From contig NZ_FOCV01000005.1 of assembly GCF_900110205.1 (NCBI RefSeq), forward strand, positions 124,001 through 188,000: 64,000 bases of DNA, given 5' to 3'. Positions 46,072 to 55,181 of the stretch are shown piece by piece (positions within the stretch are counted from its first letter, which is position 1; every line of letters starts with the position of its first letter). The notes beneath the pieces were generated by a model. The model was not told where the DNA came from, ran no database searches, and saw nothing but the letters and a program-made list of their open reading frames with translations. A program made the translations under genes and the position numbers. This stretch comes from Rhizobium tibeticum (GTDB lineage: Bacteria; Pseudomonadota; Alphaproteobacteria; Rhizobiales; Rhizobiaceae).

Positions 46072-48063
46072 TCAGACGGCAATCTTTCCACCGCCGACCT
46101 TGGTGATCGCAACGACAGCCGGTCGGACCGGCATGTCATCCTTGAAGTCCGGCCAGCGGGTGGAGAGATCCTCATAGTAGGACGGACGACCGTGGCCCGA
46201 CCAGTCGTCGCCGCCGTCGCCGGGATGTTGCACGGCTACGAATGCCGTCTGGTCGTCGGGCAAAAAGAGCGGGCCGCAGAGCTCGGCACCCACCGGAACA
46301 CGGTAGAAGAGCTTGGACGTTGCACGCGCGTCGCCTTCGGTGTCGACGGCCCAGAGACCGTCGGTGCGGCCTGTCGCCTTGTTGTTATTGCCGTCGGTCG
46401 CGACCCAGAGGCGGCCGGCAGCATCGATGGAACAGTTATCCGGCATGCCGAACCAGCCGTTCTTCGTCGTTTCGGTCGAGAAGGAAGCGCCGACGTCTGC
46501 GACGGCAGGGTCTCCACACTTCAGCAGCACTTCCCACTTGCCCGAGGTTGCCCCGAAGGCACCGCCATCCTCGGTGATCTCGATGATATGGCCGAAGGCG
46601 TTGTCGGCACGTGGATTGGCCGCGTCCACTTGCTCGGGCTTGCGCTTCGTGTTGTTGGTGAGCATCACATAGACCTTGCCGTTGACGGCATTGGGTTCGA
46701 TGTCTTCCGGCCGGTCCATCTTCGTCGCCCCGAGCAGGTCCGCCGCGCGGCGGGTCTCGATCAGCACGTCGGCCTGGCTGGCAAAGCCGTTTTCCGCTTT
46801 CAACGGCCCCTGGCCGTGGACAATAGGCAACCACTGCAGCGTCCCGTCCTCGGTGAACTTGGCGACATACAGCGTCCCTTCATCGAGCAGGTTCATGTTG
46901 GCAGTGCGGTCATTGGCAGTGTAGGTGCCCGACGTCACGAACTTGTAGACGTAGTCGAAACGCTCGTCGTCGCCGAGGTAGAAGACGACGCGGCCATCCT
47001 TGTCGACGATCGATGCAGCGCCTTCGTGCTTCGTGCGTCCAAGCGCGCTGCGCTTCTTCGGGGTCGACGTCGGATCGAGGACATCGACCTCGACGATCCA
47101 GCCGAAGCGACTGGGTTCGTTCGGCTCCTTTGCAACATTGAAACGGTCATAGAAGTCTGCCCACTCATAGGCGCCTTCCGGCACGCCGTAGCGCTTATGG
47201 TTCGCCGCCTCCTTGTGATCGGCCGGCAGTTCGCCGGAGAAATAGCCATGGAAATTTTCCTCGGCCATAATGTAGGTGCCCCAGGGGGTGACGCCGCCGG
47301 CGCAGTTGTTGAACGTGCCGATTACCTTGGTGCCGGTCGTATCGGCGGATGTCTTGACGCGCTCATGGCCCGCCACGGGACCGGTCAGTTCCGTCTCGGT
47401 CACTGCGGTTATGCGGCGATTGTACTTGCCGTCCGGCACGACCTGCCACTTGCCGTCGGCTTTTCGGATCTCGACGATCGTGCCGCCGTGAGCAGCCATC
47501 TCGATATCGACCTCTTCCTTGGAAAGCTTCGCCTGCTTGATCTTGCCGTCGGCGATCGTCACCAGGCCGGGGAACATCAAATGCGGGTTTGTGTATTCGT
47601 GATTGACGACGAGGATACCGTGCTGTGACGAGCCATCGATCGGGATATAGCCGACATAATCGTTGTTGTAGCCGAACTGTCGGCTCTGCGCCGCAGCCGA
47701 CTGGTTCTTCGGGTCGAAGACCGGCGAATCGGAGAAAAGGGCATCGCCCCAGCGCAAGAGAATATCGGCATCGTACCCCTCGGCGACATGGTGGTCCGCA
47801 TCGACGCCAGCCTCGACCTCAGTGAAGGAGAAGGCGGAGCCGCCTGCCGCGCGAGCCTTTTGCGCGCTCAACAGCGCGATTGGGCTGACAGTCGCGGCAA
47901 TGGCCGAAACGGCGAGCGATCCTTGAAGGAAACCGCGACGCGAGAAACGCCGGCCAATGATCTCCCCCATGGTGGGATTGTCGCTGCGGTTATGGCCATC
48001 GCCGTCGGCGTCCTCAAGCTGGCTCGTCGGAAAGATTTGCGTCTGTGAAATACGTTCGGTCAT
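46072..48063 (-). CDS. PhoX-family alkaline phosphatase, Tat-exported
   Basis: A 663-residue protein of the PhoX (DUF839) family. A twin-arginine signal (RRFSRRGFLQGS, near 40-50) precedes a hydrophobic stretch ending in SAQKARA. The mature part begins FSFTEVEAGVDADHHVAEGYDAD; HGILVVNHEYTNPHLMF and CAGGVTPWGTYIMAEENFHG are the family's metal-binding blocks (PhoX needs Ca and Fe). It would release phosphate from organic esters in the periplasm. A pho box could not be identified upstream, though half-sites are suggestive. Confidence 0.92.
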   Translation of the reverse strand: MTERISQTQIFPTSQLEDADGDGHNRSDNPTMGEIIGRRFSRRGFLQGSLAVSAIAATVSPIALLSAQKARAAGGSAFSFTEVEAGVDADHHVAEGYDADILLRWGDALFSDSPVFDPKNQSAAAQSRQFGYNNDYVGYIPIDGSSQHGILVVNHEYTNPHLMFPGLVTIADGKIKQAKLSKEEVDIEMAAHGGTIVEIRKADGKWQVVPDGKYNRRITAVTETELTGPVAGHERVKTSADTTGTKVIGTFNNCAGGVTPWGTYIMAEENFHGYFSGELPADHKEAANHKRYGVPEGAYEWADFYDRFNVAKEPNEPSRFGWIVEVDVLDPTSTPKKRSALGRTKHEGAASIVDKDGRVVFYLGDDERFDYVYKFVTSGTYTANDRTANMNLLDEGTLYVAKFTEDGTLQWLPIVHGQGPLKAENGFASQADVLIETRRAADLLGATKMDRPEDIEPNAVNGKVYVMLTNNTKRKPEQVDAANPRADNAFGHIIEITEDGGAFGATSGKWEVLLKCGDPAVADVGASFSTETTKNGWFGMPDNCSIDAAGRLWVATDGNNNKATGRTDGLWAVDTEGDARATSKLFYRVPVGAELCGPLFLPDDQTAFVAVQHPGDGGDDWSGHGRPSYYEDLSTRWPDFKDDMPVRPAVVAITKVGGGKIAV

Positions 48064-48230
48064 CGAACTACCCCCATCATATTGACACCACAGGCCCGCT
48101 TTAGAGCGCGTCCAAAGTCTAAATTAGGGACCGCGCGTGACAGTCCTGTGATCAACTGAATTTGAAGTGGGACGGCGATGCCTGGGTGGGCCGCCCGCAC
48201 ACGCTTTTGCACATGTTGCCGGTGCCGGAA

Positions 48231-49541
48231 TCAGCTGAGCGCTGCCTGGCGCGTTTCTGCGTCGATCGCCATCGCGGCAAAGGCCGCCACGACCAGCAGG
48301 CCCGCAAACAGGCCGATGGCCAGGCCCAATCCACCTGATACGACGAATGCCATCAGGGACGGAGCAAGCAGCCCGCCGAGGCGCGCCATCGCGCCTGCCG
48401 ATCCCATGCCCGTCGCCCGCGATGCGGTGGGGTAGAGCTCCGGAGTAAAGGCGTAGAGCGCGCCCCACGTCCCGAGCAGCGCGAAGCTCATGACCAAGAG
48501 CGACGCGCCGACCAGCATGTCGCTCGGAGAAACCACGAAGAGCAGGCACCCCAGCGCAGAAAGCAGGCAGAAACCGATCAGCGTCGGCCTGCGCCCCCAA
48601 GCCTCGACGCCATAGGCGGCAAGTGCGTAGCCCGGTACCTGCGCAAGTGCGACGAACACCAGAAAGCCGTATCCGCGGACGAAGCCGAACCCGTCGCCGG
48701 CCAGCTTCGCCGGCATCCAGGTGAAGACGCCGTAGTAGGAAACGGAAACCAGGAACCAGATCGCCAGGATCAGTGCGCTTCGGCGACGAAGCGCTTCTGA
48801 GAAGATCCCTTCCGCCACCTGCGGCGTCGCGACGATCTGGTCGTCGGACCGCAGGGGCGCTTTGTGGTGCAGCGCCAGCATCCTGTTGACGATCATCTTG
48901 GCCTCGCCTGTCCGTCCGGTCCGAATGAGGTAGAGGGGAGATTCAGGAACGAAGAAGCGCAGCGTCAGGCCCAGCAGCGCCGGCAGTGCGGTGACCGCGA
49001 AAATATAGCGCCAGGGATCGGTCACCCCGGCAACGCTCGCAGCCCAGGCAGCCAATGCGACGATCAGCGTTCCGATCGCCCAGAAGCCTTCCAGCGCGAC
49101 CAGCCAGCGGCCACGGTTCCTGGTGGGCAGGAACTCGGCCATCATCGCGTAATCGACCGGCAACGTTCCGCCGACCGCCATGCCGGTCAGGAAGCGCAGC
49201 ACGAGCAGGCTGGTAAAATCGGCAGCGAAGATCGAAAGCGTGCCGAAAAGCGCATCGCAGGCAACCGTTGCGATCAACACCTGGCGCCGTCCGACCTTGT
49301 CGGCCAGGCGGCCGAAGGCGGCGGCGCCGATGAGCATGCCGAAAAAGAACAGCGTGCCGGTCTGCAGAGCTTGCGGAACCGTCAATCCAAAGGTGGCTGC
49401 AATCGAGGCTGCGGTGAAGCCGACGGCGAGCACCTGCATTGCGTCCGCCGTCCAGACAAGTCCGAAGATGCCGATCAAGCGCCGCTGGAAAGCACCGGTC
49501 CCGGCGCGATCCAGCGCCTCGTCCATGGAAATGCGGCTCAT
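48231..49541 (-). CDS. MFS transporter (sugar/organic-acid type)
   Basis: A 436-residue transporter with 12 predicted spans. The MFS motif FGRLADKVGRRQVL (loop 2-3), MAVGGTLPVDYAMMAEFLPT and the second-half YLIRTGRTGEAKM and YGVEAWGRRPTLIGF place it near the sugar/aromatic-acid symporters. The ATG at 49541 has AAGGGC eight bases upstream; an in-frame TTG lies at 49547. Substrate unknown. It is downstream of the acetyltransferase gene on the minus strand. Confidence 0.9.
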   Translation of the reverse strand: MSRISMDEALDRAGTGAFQRRLIGIFGLVWTADAMQVLAVGFTAASIAATFGLTVPQALQTGTLFFFGMLIGAAAFGRLADKVGRRQVLIATVACDALFGTLSIFAADFTSLLVLRFLTGMAVGGTLPVDYAMMAEFLPTRNRGRWLVALEGFWAIGTLIVALAAWAASVAGVTDPWRYIFAVTALPALLGLTLRFFVPESPLYLIRTGRTGEAKMIVNRMLALHHKAPLRSDDQIVATPQVAEGIFSEALRRRSALILAIWFLVSVSYYGVFTWMPAKLAGDGFGFVRGYGFLVFVALAQVPGYALAAYGVEAWGRRPTLIGFCLLSALGCLLFVVSPSDMLVGASLLVMSFALLGTWGALYAFTPELYPTASRATGMGSAGAMARLGGLLAPSLMAFVVSGGLGLAIGLFAGLLVVAAFAAMAIDAETRQAALS

Positions 49542-49616
49542 GCTCAAAGCCCTTCAAGCTACTGAAAGATCACGCGAAGCGCGCGCCGAGGCGTAAGGCT
49601 CAATACCGCACGCGAC

Positions 49617-50117
49617 CTATTTGCGCCAGCCGATAGTTCCCTTGAGCCTTGCATGCGCATCCTCTGCGAGCGGCACCACCAGCACGCGCGCCGGATCGAC
49701 CGGGCCCGGAAACGTCAGCGCATTGTGGGCAACCTTCTCGAAGCCGAGCGGGCAGTAGTAAGGCGGGTCGCCGATGAGAATGACCGCCTCCGACCCCTTG
49801 CGCCGCGCTGCGTCGACGGCAATCCGGACCAGTTCCCGGCCGATACCGCGACCCTTGTGGGACGGCCGGACGGCCAGCGGCCCAAGCAGGTGTCCATTGA
49901 CCGAACCGGCCTGGACGGGCGTCATTCGCACCGATGCGATCGTTTCCCCGTCATCGGTGCAAATAAAGGAAAGCAAAAGGTCGTGTGGCCCCTGCTCGCG
50001 GATTCGGGCTGCGGCCCGCGTATGCCGGCCGGGACCGAATGCTTCTTCGTTGATGTGTTCGATGGCAGCGTCGTGCGACGCATCCTCAGTGAGGTAGACC
50101 AGATCGTGCTTGTGCAT
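49617..50117 (-). CDS. GNAT family N-acetyltransferase
   Basis: A 166-residue acetyltransferase: LLGPLAVRPSHKGRGIGRELV is the CoA-binding motif and PYYCPLGFEKVAHN the YhbS-like C-terminal pattern. An in-frame GTG at 50162 would add 15 residues; neither start has a good ribosome-binding site, so the N-terminus is uncertain. Confidence 0.82.
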   Translation of the reverse strand: MHKHDLVYLTEDASHDAAIEHINEEAFGPGRHTRAAARIREQGPHDLLLSFICTDDGETIASVRMTPVQAGSVNGHLLGPLAVRPSHKGRGIGRELVRIAVDAARRKGSEAVILIGDPPYYCPLGFEKVAHNALTFPGPVDPARVLVVPLAEDAHARLKGTIGWRK

Positions 50118-50386
50118 GATGAGACGGAAACCGGATAGACAGAATTGATGGATCTCGAGCACGCCCTTCGGCGTTCGGGAGCATCAGCGTCGTCGTAGGT
50201 TTCTCGGGGCAAACATCAAATCGGGTTCCAGCAGTGTGAAATGGCCGATAGCAGGAAAAATTTCGGTCGTCCAACGGAAATTTAGCGAAAGACCACGCGA
50301 CGTGACGCAGTGTTCAATCTTTGTCGCCTGCAAAGAAGCAAGAGCTGCGATATCTTCTGCCCGAGGATAATCTGAAGGATCACAAC

Positions 50387-51373
50387 ATGGGCATGCTGGT
50401 TGACGGCGTCTGGCATGACGTCTGGTACGATACAAAAGAAACCAAGGGGCACTTCAAGCGCGCCGCTTCGCAGTTTCGAAACTGGATTACCGCGGATGGC
50501 GCCCCTGGCCCTTCCGGTACAGGCGGTTTCAAGGCCGAAGCCGACCGCTATCACCTTTATGTTTCGCTGGCGTGCCCTTGGGCGCACCGCACGCTGATCT
50601 TTCGCAAACTCAAGAAACTCGATGATCTCATCACCGTTTCCATCGTTGATCCCCTCATGCTGTCGAACGGCTGGGAGTTCAAGATCGGTGACGGCGCCAC
50701 CGGCGACCATCTCTTCGGCGCCAAGACGCTATCGGAAATCTACGTGAAGGCCGATCCGCACTATTCCGGCCGCGTGACGGTGCCGGTCCTGTGGGACAAG
50801 AAGGCAAACACCATCGTCAACAACGAGTCTTCCGAGATCATCAGGATGTTCAACAGCGCCTTTGATCATCTGACCGGCTCAACTGTTGATTTTTATCCGC
50901 AGGATCTGCGCGCCGACATCGATGACGTTAATACCGTTGTCTACGATACCGTCAACAACGGCGTCTACAAGGCGGGCTTCGCCACGACCCAGGACGCCTA
51001 CGGGGAGAATGTCGTCAGGCTTTTCGAAACGCTCGATATGCTCGAAGACCGTCTTTCCAAGGCTCGTTATCTCTTCGGCGATCGGCTGACAGAGGCCGAT
51101 TGGCGGCTGTTCACGACATTGGTTCGCTTCGATGCCGTCTATGTCGGCCACTTCAAGTGCAACATCCGCCGCATAGACGACTACCCCAATCTGTCGGCCT
51201 ACCTGCGCGACCTCTATCAGACGGCAGGCGTCAAGGAGACGGTGAATTTCCGCCATATCAAGGACCACTACTATCGCAGCCACAAGACGATCAATCCGAC
51301 CGGAATTGTGCCGATCGGCCCGGCGCTCGATCTCGATCGCCCGCATGGCCGCGCCCGACTGGCAGCGGCCTAG
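50387..51373 (+). CDS. Glutathionyl-hydroquinone reductase (Xi-class glutathione S-transferase, YqjG/ECM4)
   Basis: A 328-residue Xi-class GST. The catalytic CPWAHRT (about 59-65) and the N-terminal MLVDGVWHDVWYDTKETKG are diagnostic. It reduces glutathionyl-hydroquinones and related conjugates with glutathione. The ATG at 50387 has GAAGGA upstream and gives the family's usual length. The 224-base gap 50163-50386 holds no further gene. Confidence 0.94.
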   Translation: MGMLVDGVWHDVWYDTKETKGHFKRAASQFRNWITADGAPGPSGTGGFKAEADRYHLYVSLACPWAHRTLIFRKLKKLDDLITVSIVDPLMLSNGWEFKIGDGATGDHLFGAKTLSEIYVKADPHYSGRVTVPVLWDKKANTIVNNESSEIIRMFNSAFDHLTGSTVDFYPQDLRADIDDVNTVVYDTVNNGVYKAGFATTQDAYGENVVRLFETLDMLEDRLSKARYLFGDRLTEADWRLFTTLVRFDAVYVGHFKCNIRRIDDYPNLSAYLRDLYQTAGVKETVNFRHIKDHYYRSHKTINPTGIVPIGPALDLDRPHGRARLAAA

Positions 51374-51382
51374 CCCTGTGCT

Positions 51383-51859
51383 CTACCAGACGTGGGCGGG
51401 ATCCTCCTCGCCGGCGAGTTCAGCCAGGCGACGACGCGTCGCGTCAGTGGTGCCAGGCGGCAGATCATCGATCGCGAAGAAGCCGCACTCGACGATTTCC
51501 CTGTCCGCGGGGCGCGGTGCGGTCTGCTCCACCTGTGTCTTATAGAAGAGAACATGGTCGCGTCGGCTGGCCGCCGTGTTGAAATAGATGTGAAACAGCT
51601 GAGGGCGACCGAGAATACGCAGGTTCCCCTCCTCACGAAGTTCCTTGATCAGCGCCTCCTCGGCAGTCTCATTGCGCTCAAGCCCGCCGCCGGGCATATG
51701 CCAGCCGGGCACGTAGCTGTGCCGCACGAGAAAGATGCGGCCCGCCGAATCGAAGCAGGCCGCTCGCACGCCCATCGTCATTCCGCGCGCGATCGCGAAA
51801 TAGACATGCACGATACGCATCAGGAATCGCGACTGCCAGAGGCGGATGGTACCGATCAC
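51383..51859 (-). CDS. NUDIX hydrolase
   Basis: A 158-residue NUDIX protein with the box GGGLERNETAEEALIKELREEGN; the Gly near the end of the motif is replaced by Asn, but the four Glu residues remain. The substrate is not predictable. It is convergent with the glutathionyl-hydroquinone reductase (9 bp apart) and divergent from the phosphoesterase. Confidence 0.88.
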   Translation of the reverse strand: MIGTIRLWQSRFLMRIVHVYFAIARGMTMGVRAACFDSAGRIFLVRHSYVPGWHMPGGGLERNETAEEALIKELREEGNLRILGRPQLFHIYFNTAASRRDHVLFYKTQVEQTAPRPADREIVECGFFAIDDLPPGTTDATRRRLAELAGEEDPAHVW

Positions 51860-51933
51860 GCTTTTTCCAATTCCATTAATCCGTTCAAGCAGATGTGTTT
51901 GAATTGCAAACTTACTGGGCTATGTGTCGTCGC

Positions 51934-52842
51934 ATGTTCAAGCTCGCGCACATCTCCGATATTCATCTCGGCCCCCTCCCTCGCCTTTCCGTCCGCGAGC
52001 TTTTCTCCAAACGCATTACCGGCTTTGTGAACTGGCATCGCAACAGGCGCAAGCACCTTTTCGGCAGCACGCTGGATCTGTTGCTCGATGACATACGCGC
52101 GAAGCAAGCCGATCATCTGGCGGTCACCGGCGACCTGGTGAACCTCGCGAGCGGCTTGGAGATCCGCGCCGCCGCCGCATGGCTGAAAGAACTCGGCGAC
52201 CCCGCAGACAATTCCGTCGTACCCGGAAACCATGACGCCTACGTCCCCGGTGCCTACGAAAAGTCGGTGCGTGCCTGGTATGACAATGTGCGCGGTGATC
52301 TTGCACCGGCCGAGTGGCAGGAAGACCGCCACGTTTTTCCCTACCTCCGCGTTCGCGGCAAGGTCGCCATCGTCGGCTGCTCGACTGCCGTCGCAACGCC
52401 CCCTTTCGCTGCCAGCGGCTTCTTCGGTGAACGCCAGGCCCGTGATACCGTCAACATGCTGCGTGCCGCTGGCGAGGCCGGCCTGTTTCGCGTCGTGATG
52501 ATCCATCATCCGCCCATTCGTGGCGCGACGTCCTTCTACAAACGGATGATCGGCATCCGCCGCTTCGGTGCCGTGATCTCCACCGGCGGCGCAGAACTGG
52601 TGCTCCACGGCCATACCCATTTGAACACGCTCCACTGGCTGCGCGGCCAGACTGGTCCCGTCCCCGTGGTCGGCATCGCCTCGGCATCGCAGGGGCCTGG
52701 CGGGCTGAAACCTCGCGCCGCCTACAATCTCTTCACGATCGATGGCTCGCCCGGCGCGTGGGAACTGACCGGAGAGCGCTTCAGCATCAACTCCATGGGC
52801 GACAGCATGGGCAACGAAAGTGCAGATATTTTCAAGGCTTAG
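51934..52842 (+). CDS. Metallophosphoesterase (calcineurin-like)
   Basis: A 302-residue enzyme with all dimetal motifs: HISDIHLG (5-12), VTGDLVN, VPGNHDAY, HHPP and HGHTH. It hydrolyses a phosphoester, possibly a cyclic nucleotide or nucleotide-lipid; substrate unknown. I start at MFKLAHISD, which fits the family. In-frame GTG at 51895 and ATG at 51922 are possible. Confidence 0.9.
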   Translation: MFKLAHISDIHLGPLPRLSVRELFSKRITGFVNWHRNRRKHLFGSTLDLLLDDIRAKQADHLAVTGDLVNLASGLEIRAAAAWLKELGDPADNSVVPGNHDAYVPGAYEKSVRAWYDNVRGDLAPAEWQEDRHVFPYLRVRGKVAIVGCSTAVATPPFAASGFFGERQARDTVNMLRAAGEAGLFRVVMIHHPPIRGATSFYKRMIGIRRFGAVISTGGAELVLHGHTHLNTLHWLRGQTGPVPVVGIASASQGPGGLKPRAAYNLFTIDGSPGAWELTGERFSINSMGDSMGNESADIFKA

Positions 52843-52990
52843 CGCCATTTTTGGAATCATCTTGTCGCCGAGCTCACTCAGGAACGCAAAATGACGATAT
52901 CTTGAATTCGGAAGGCATCGGCGGCCTTGGCAATTGGCGATCGCCACGTACACTCGTTATTTCTGGACCCATCCATTCACGGAGCGTTGC

Positions 52991-53551
52991 ATGCACTTGG
53001 CATCCTTTAGCCTTCGCGGCCTGGCTTTGGCCGGTTCCCTTGCCGTCGCCGTCTCTTCCGCAGCCTTTGCCATTGGCGACGAGAGCGACGAAACGAAGCC
53101 GCCGCCAAAGACCGAGACGACGACGAAATGCACAAACGGCAAGGTCTGGGACACAAAGCGCAAGGAGTGCGTGGTTGCAAAGAAGAGCTCGTTCAACGAC
53201 GACGACCTCTACAAGGCAGCCCGCGAATTCGCCTATGCCGGCCAATACGACATCGCTCTGACCGTGCTTCAGCTTGCCAGGGACCAGAACGATCCGCGCA
53301 TCCTGAACTACCTCGGCTACGCCAACCGCAAGGCGGGCAGAATGGAACTGGGGATGTCGTATTACCGCAAGGCGCTGCAGGCCGACGCGAACTATGTTCT
53401 GGCACGGTCATACATGGGACAAGCTTTGGTGGAACAGGGTGATGTGCAGGCAGCGCGCGTCCAGCTCGTCGAGATCCGGGATCGGGGCGGCGAGCAGACA
53501 TGGGCCCACCGCTCGCTACTGAAAGCATTAAACGGTTACCGCACGTATTGA
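52991..53551 (+). CDS. Secreted TPR-repeat protein
   Basis: A 186-residue protein with a Sec signal (about 1-27), a Lys/Thr-rich linker with two Cys (TTTKCTNGKVWDTKRKEC), and two or three TPR helices pairs (about 70-165: AAREFAYAGQYDIALTVLQL, NYLGYANRKAGRMELGMSYYRKAL, GQALVEQGDVQAARVQL). It probably assembles periplasmic or envelope complexes. GGAG precedes the ATG. Confidence 0.85.
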   Translation: MHLASFSLRGLALAGSLAVAVSSAAFAIGDESDETKPPPKTETTTKCTNGKVWDTKRKECVVAKKSSFNDDDLYKAAREFAYAGQYDIALTVLQLARDQNDPRILNYLGYANRKAGRMELGMSYYRKALQADANYVLARSYMGQALVEQGDVQAARVQLVEIRDRGGEQTWAHRSLLKALNGYRTY

Positions 53552-53719
53552 GGTTTGCCGCGCCGGTGCCAGCGAAGAAAAGCTTTGAGAACCCGTGGGA
53601 TACGCCGCCGGATGCTTGCGAAGTATCAGGTACTTGTTTCATAAAGGACACAGAAGCGATATAAATCGATTTCCTGCTGGGCGTTGCGCCCGAACGCCCA
53701 TGCATTACTTGGAAAGACC

Positions 53720-54226
53720 ATGCGTCAACCCGTGACGACCATCGATATCAGACGCGATCTGGTGGGCCTTCTGCCCCGGCTGCGGCGTTTCGCGATGACC
53801 CTTGCAGGTGACGCAGCGAGCGCCGACGAGCTCGTGCAGGCGGCGTGTCAGCGCGCCATCGCCAAAAGCAACCAGTGGAACGGCGAAGGCCGTCTGGAAA
53901 GCTGGGTTTACACCCTCGCCCGCCAGCAATGGAGCGATGACCATCGTCGTCGCAAGGCTCATACCTCTCCTAAGACCAATGTGACCGATATCCGTGAGGC
54001 GAGCCGCGACCGCGCCTCGCTCATCGATCCCGATGTCATCCACCGCATGGTTTCCGAGATGCCAGAAGGCACCTCCAGCGCGTTTCTGCTGGTCGTCGTC
54101 GAGGGGCGCAGCTATCAACAGACGGCCGATATTATGGGCGTTGCCGTCAACATCGTCGTGTCACAACTCGCGGCGGCGAAACTGCACTTCGCCAGCGTCG
54201 CGGACAATGATCCTCACAGGTACTGA
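53720..54226 (+). CDS. ECF sigma factor
   Basis: A 168-residue ECF-type sigma factor. Region 2 is clear: LVGLLPRLRRFAMTLAGDAASADELVQAACQRA, WVYTLARQQWSDDHRRRK. Region 4 is weaker: RSYQQTADIMGVAVNIVVSQLAAAKLHF lacks the usual TVKSRL recognition motif. GGAAAG precedes the ATG. The anti-sigma gene overlaps its 3' end, as in ECF/anti-sigma pairs. Confidence 0.85.
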   Translation: MRQPVTTIDIRRDLVGLLPRLRRFAMTLAGDAASADELVQAACQRAIAKSNQWNGEGRLESWVYTLARQQWSDDHRRRKAHTSPKTNVTDIREASRDRASLIDPDVIHRMVSEMPEGTSSAFLLVVVEGRSYQQTADIMGVAVNIVVSQLAAAKLHFASVADNDPHRY

Positions 54227-55070
54227 TTTGCTCGATTTCAAGAAACTGCCGCTCGATGCTCAGCTGACCGCCCTGCTGGATGGTGAGGCGACGCCAGAAC
54301 AGAAGCAGGAGCTCGAGCAGCGCTTGGCAACCGACGAAGGCGCCAAGCGGCTCTACGACAAGCTGCGGCACGGTGCGGACTTCGGGAAGCACCGTTTCGA
54401 CGATATTCTCAAGGAGCCTGTTCCCCTTGCGCTCGTTCGGTCGATCAAGAGCGTACAGCCGCCGAAGGCTCCGGTTGCTCCACGCCTTTCGCGGCCTTCG
54501 CTGAAGCTTGCGCCGACCGGACCGCAGGCTCTTGCCGCGGCAATCATCCTGTTCGTCGCCGGGTGCGGCATCGGTTATTTCGCCGCCGGCAGCACCGGCA
54601 CCGTGCAGTCGGCGCCGCCGACAACGATTGAAGCTGCCTCGGATTCCAGCGAGTGGTTGACAGACGTCATCGCCAATCAACGCCTGATCGCCCGCCAGCC
54701 GCGTCATATTTTCGAAGTGCCGTCGACACAGGCGGAGGAAATTTCCACCTGGCTGACCTCAACGGTCGGCGTTGCATTCCGCGTGCCCGACCTGTCAGAT
54801 CAGGGCTGGACCTTCCAAGGCGCGCGGATCTTCATCGGCGACGGCCGGCCGGTCGGTCAGCTCGTCTACACGAGCTCGGATGGCGACCTTGCTTCCATCT
54901 GCTTCCGCAAGGACAACTTGCCCTCCGAGGCCGACGATTTCAAGGAAACGATCAAGGACGAGATCGGTGTGGTCGCCTGGCACAATGCCGGCACGTCCTA
55001 TGTGCTCGTCGGCCCATCGTCGGAAGCCTCGCTCGGCCAACTCGCAATGCAGGTCGCCACGTCAATCTGA
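54207..55070 (+). CDS. Anti-sigma factor, membrane-anchored
   Basis: A 287-residue protein with an N-terminal region DAQLTALLDGEATPEQKQELEQRLATDE typical of anti-sigma zinc-finger-like or helical domains, a membrane span (about 108-128) and a periplasmic C-terminal part ending LGQLAMQVATSI. It overlaps the sigma gene by 20 bases if it starts at the ATG at 54207; a TTG at 54228 with AGG upstream is an alternative. No HxxxCxxC motif is seen. Confidence 0.8.
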   Translation: MILTGTDLLDFKKLPLDAQLTALLDGEATPEQKQELEQRLATDEGAKRLYDKLRHGADFGKHRFDDILKEPVPLALVRSIKSVQPPKAPVAPRLSRPSLKLAPTGPQALAAAIILFVAGCGIGYFAAGSTGTVQSAPPTTIEAASDSSEWLTDVIANQRLIARQPRHIFEVPSTQAEEISTWLTSTVGVAFRVPDLSDQGWTFQGARIFIGDGRPVGQLVYTSSDGDLASICFRKDNLPSEADDFKETIKDEIGVVAWHNAGTSYVLVGPSSEASLGQLAMQVATSI

Positions 55071-55149
55071 GACGGTTTAGGTAACCCGCCACACGTTGCC
55101 GCTAGGTAGCGACTGGTGCGCGCTGTTCTCAGCATGTTCCTGGAAAGCG

Positions 55150-55173
55150 GCGCAGCGGAGGAGACCGCTGCGC
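55150..55173. terminator. Hairpin between the anti-sigma gene and leuA
   Basis: GCGCAGCGG (55150-55158) and CCGCTGCGC (55165-55173) form a 9-bp stem with a 6-base loop, nine bases past the leuA stop on the minus strand. A weak CGCTTTCC follows there. Confidence 0.5.
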
Positions 55174-55181
55174 AGATCTTG

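Noticed and set aside
48064..48140. Pho-box-like half-sites upstream of the PhoX gene
   Set aside because: CTGTCAC occurs on the minus strand but no second half-site with the right spacing, and a second candidate matches at fewer than five of seven bases; too weak to call.
51895..51933. Upstream GTG and ATG starts of the phosphoesterase
   Set aside because: They add residues in front of MFKLAHISD, where the family's first strand starts; no better ribosome-binding site supports them.
52934..52990. N-terminal extension of the TPR protein
   Set aside because: The extra residues would hide the signal peptide; the ATG at 52991 has GGAG upstream.
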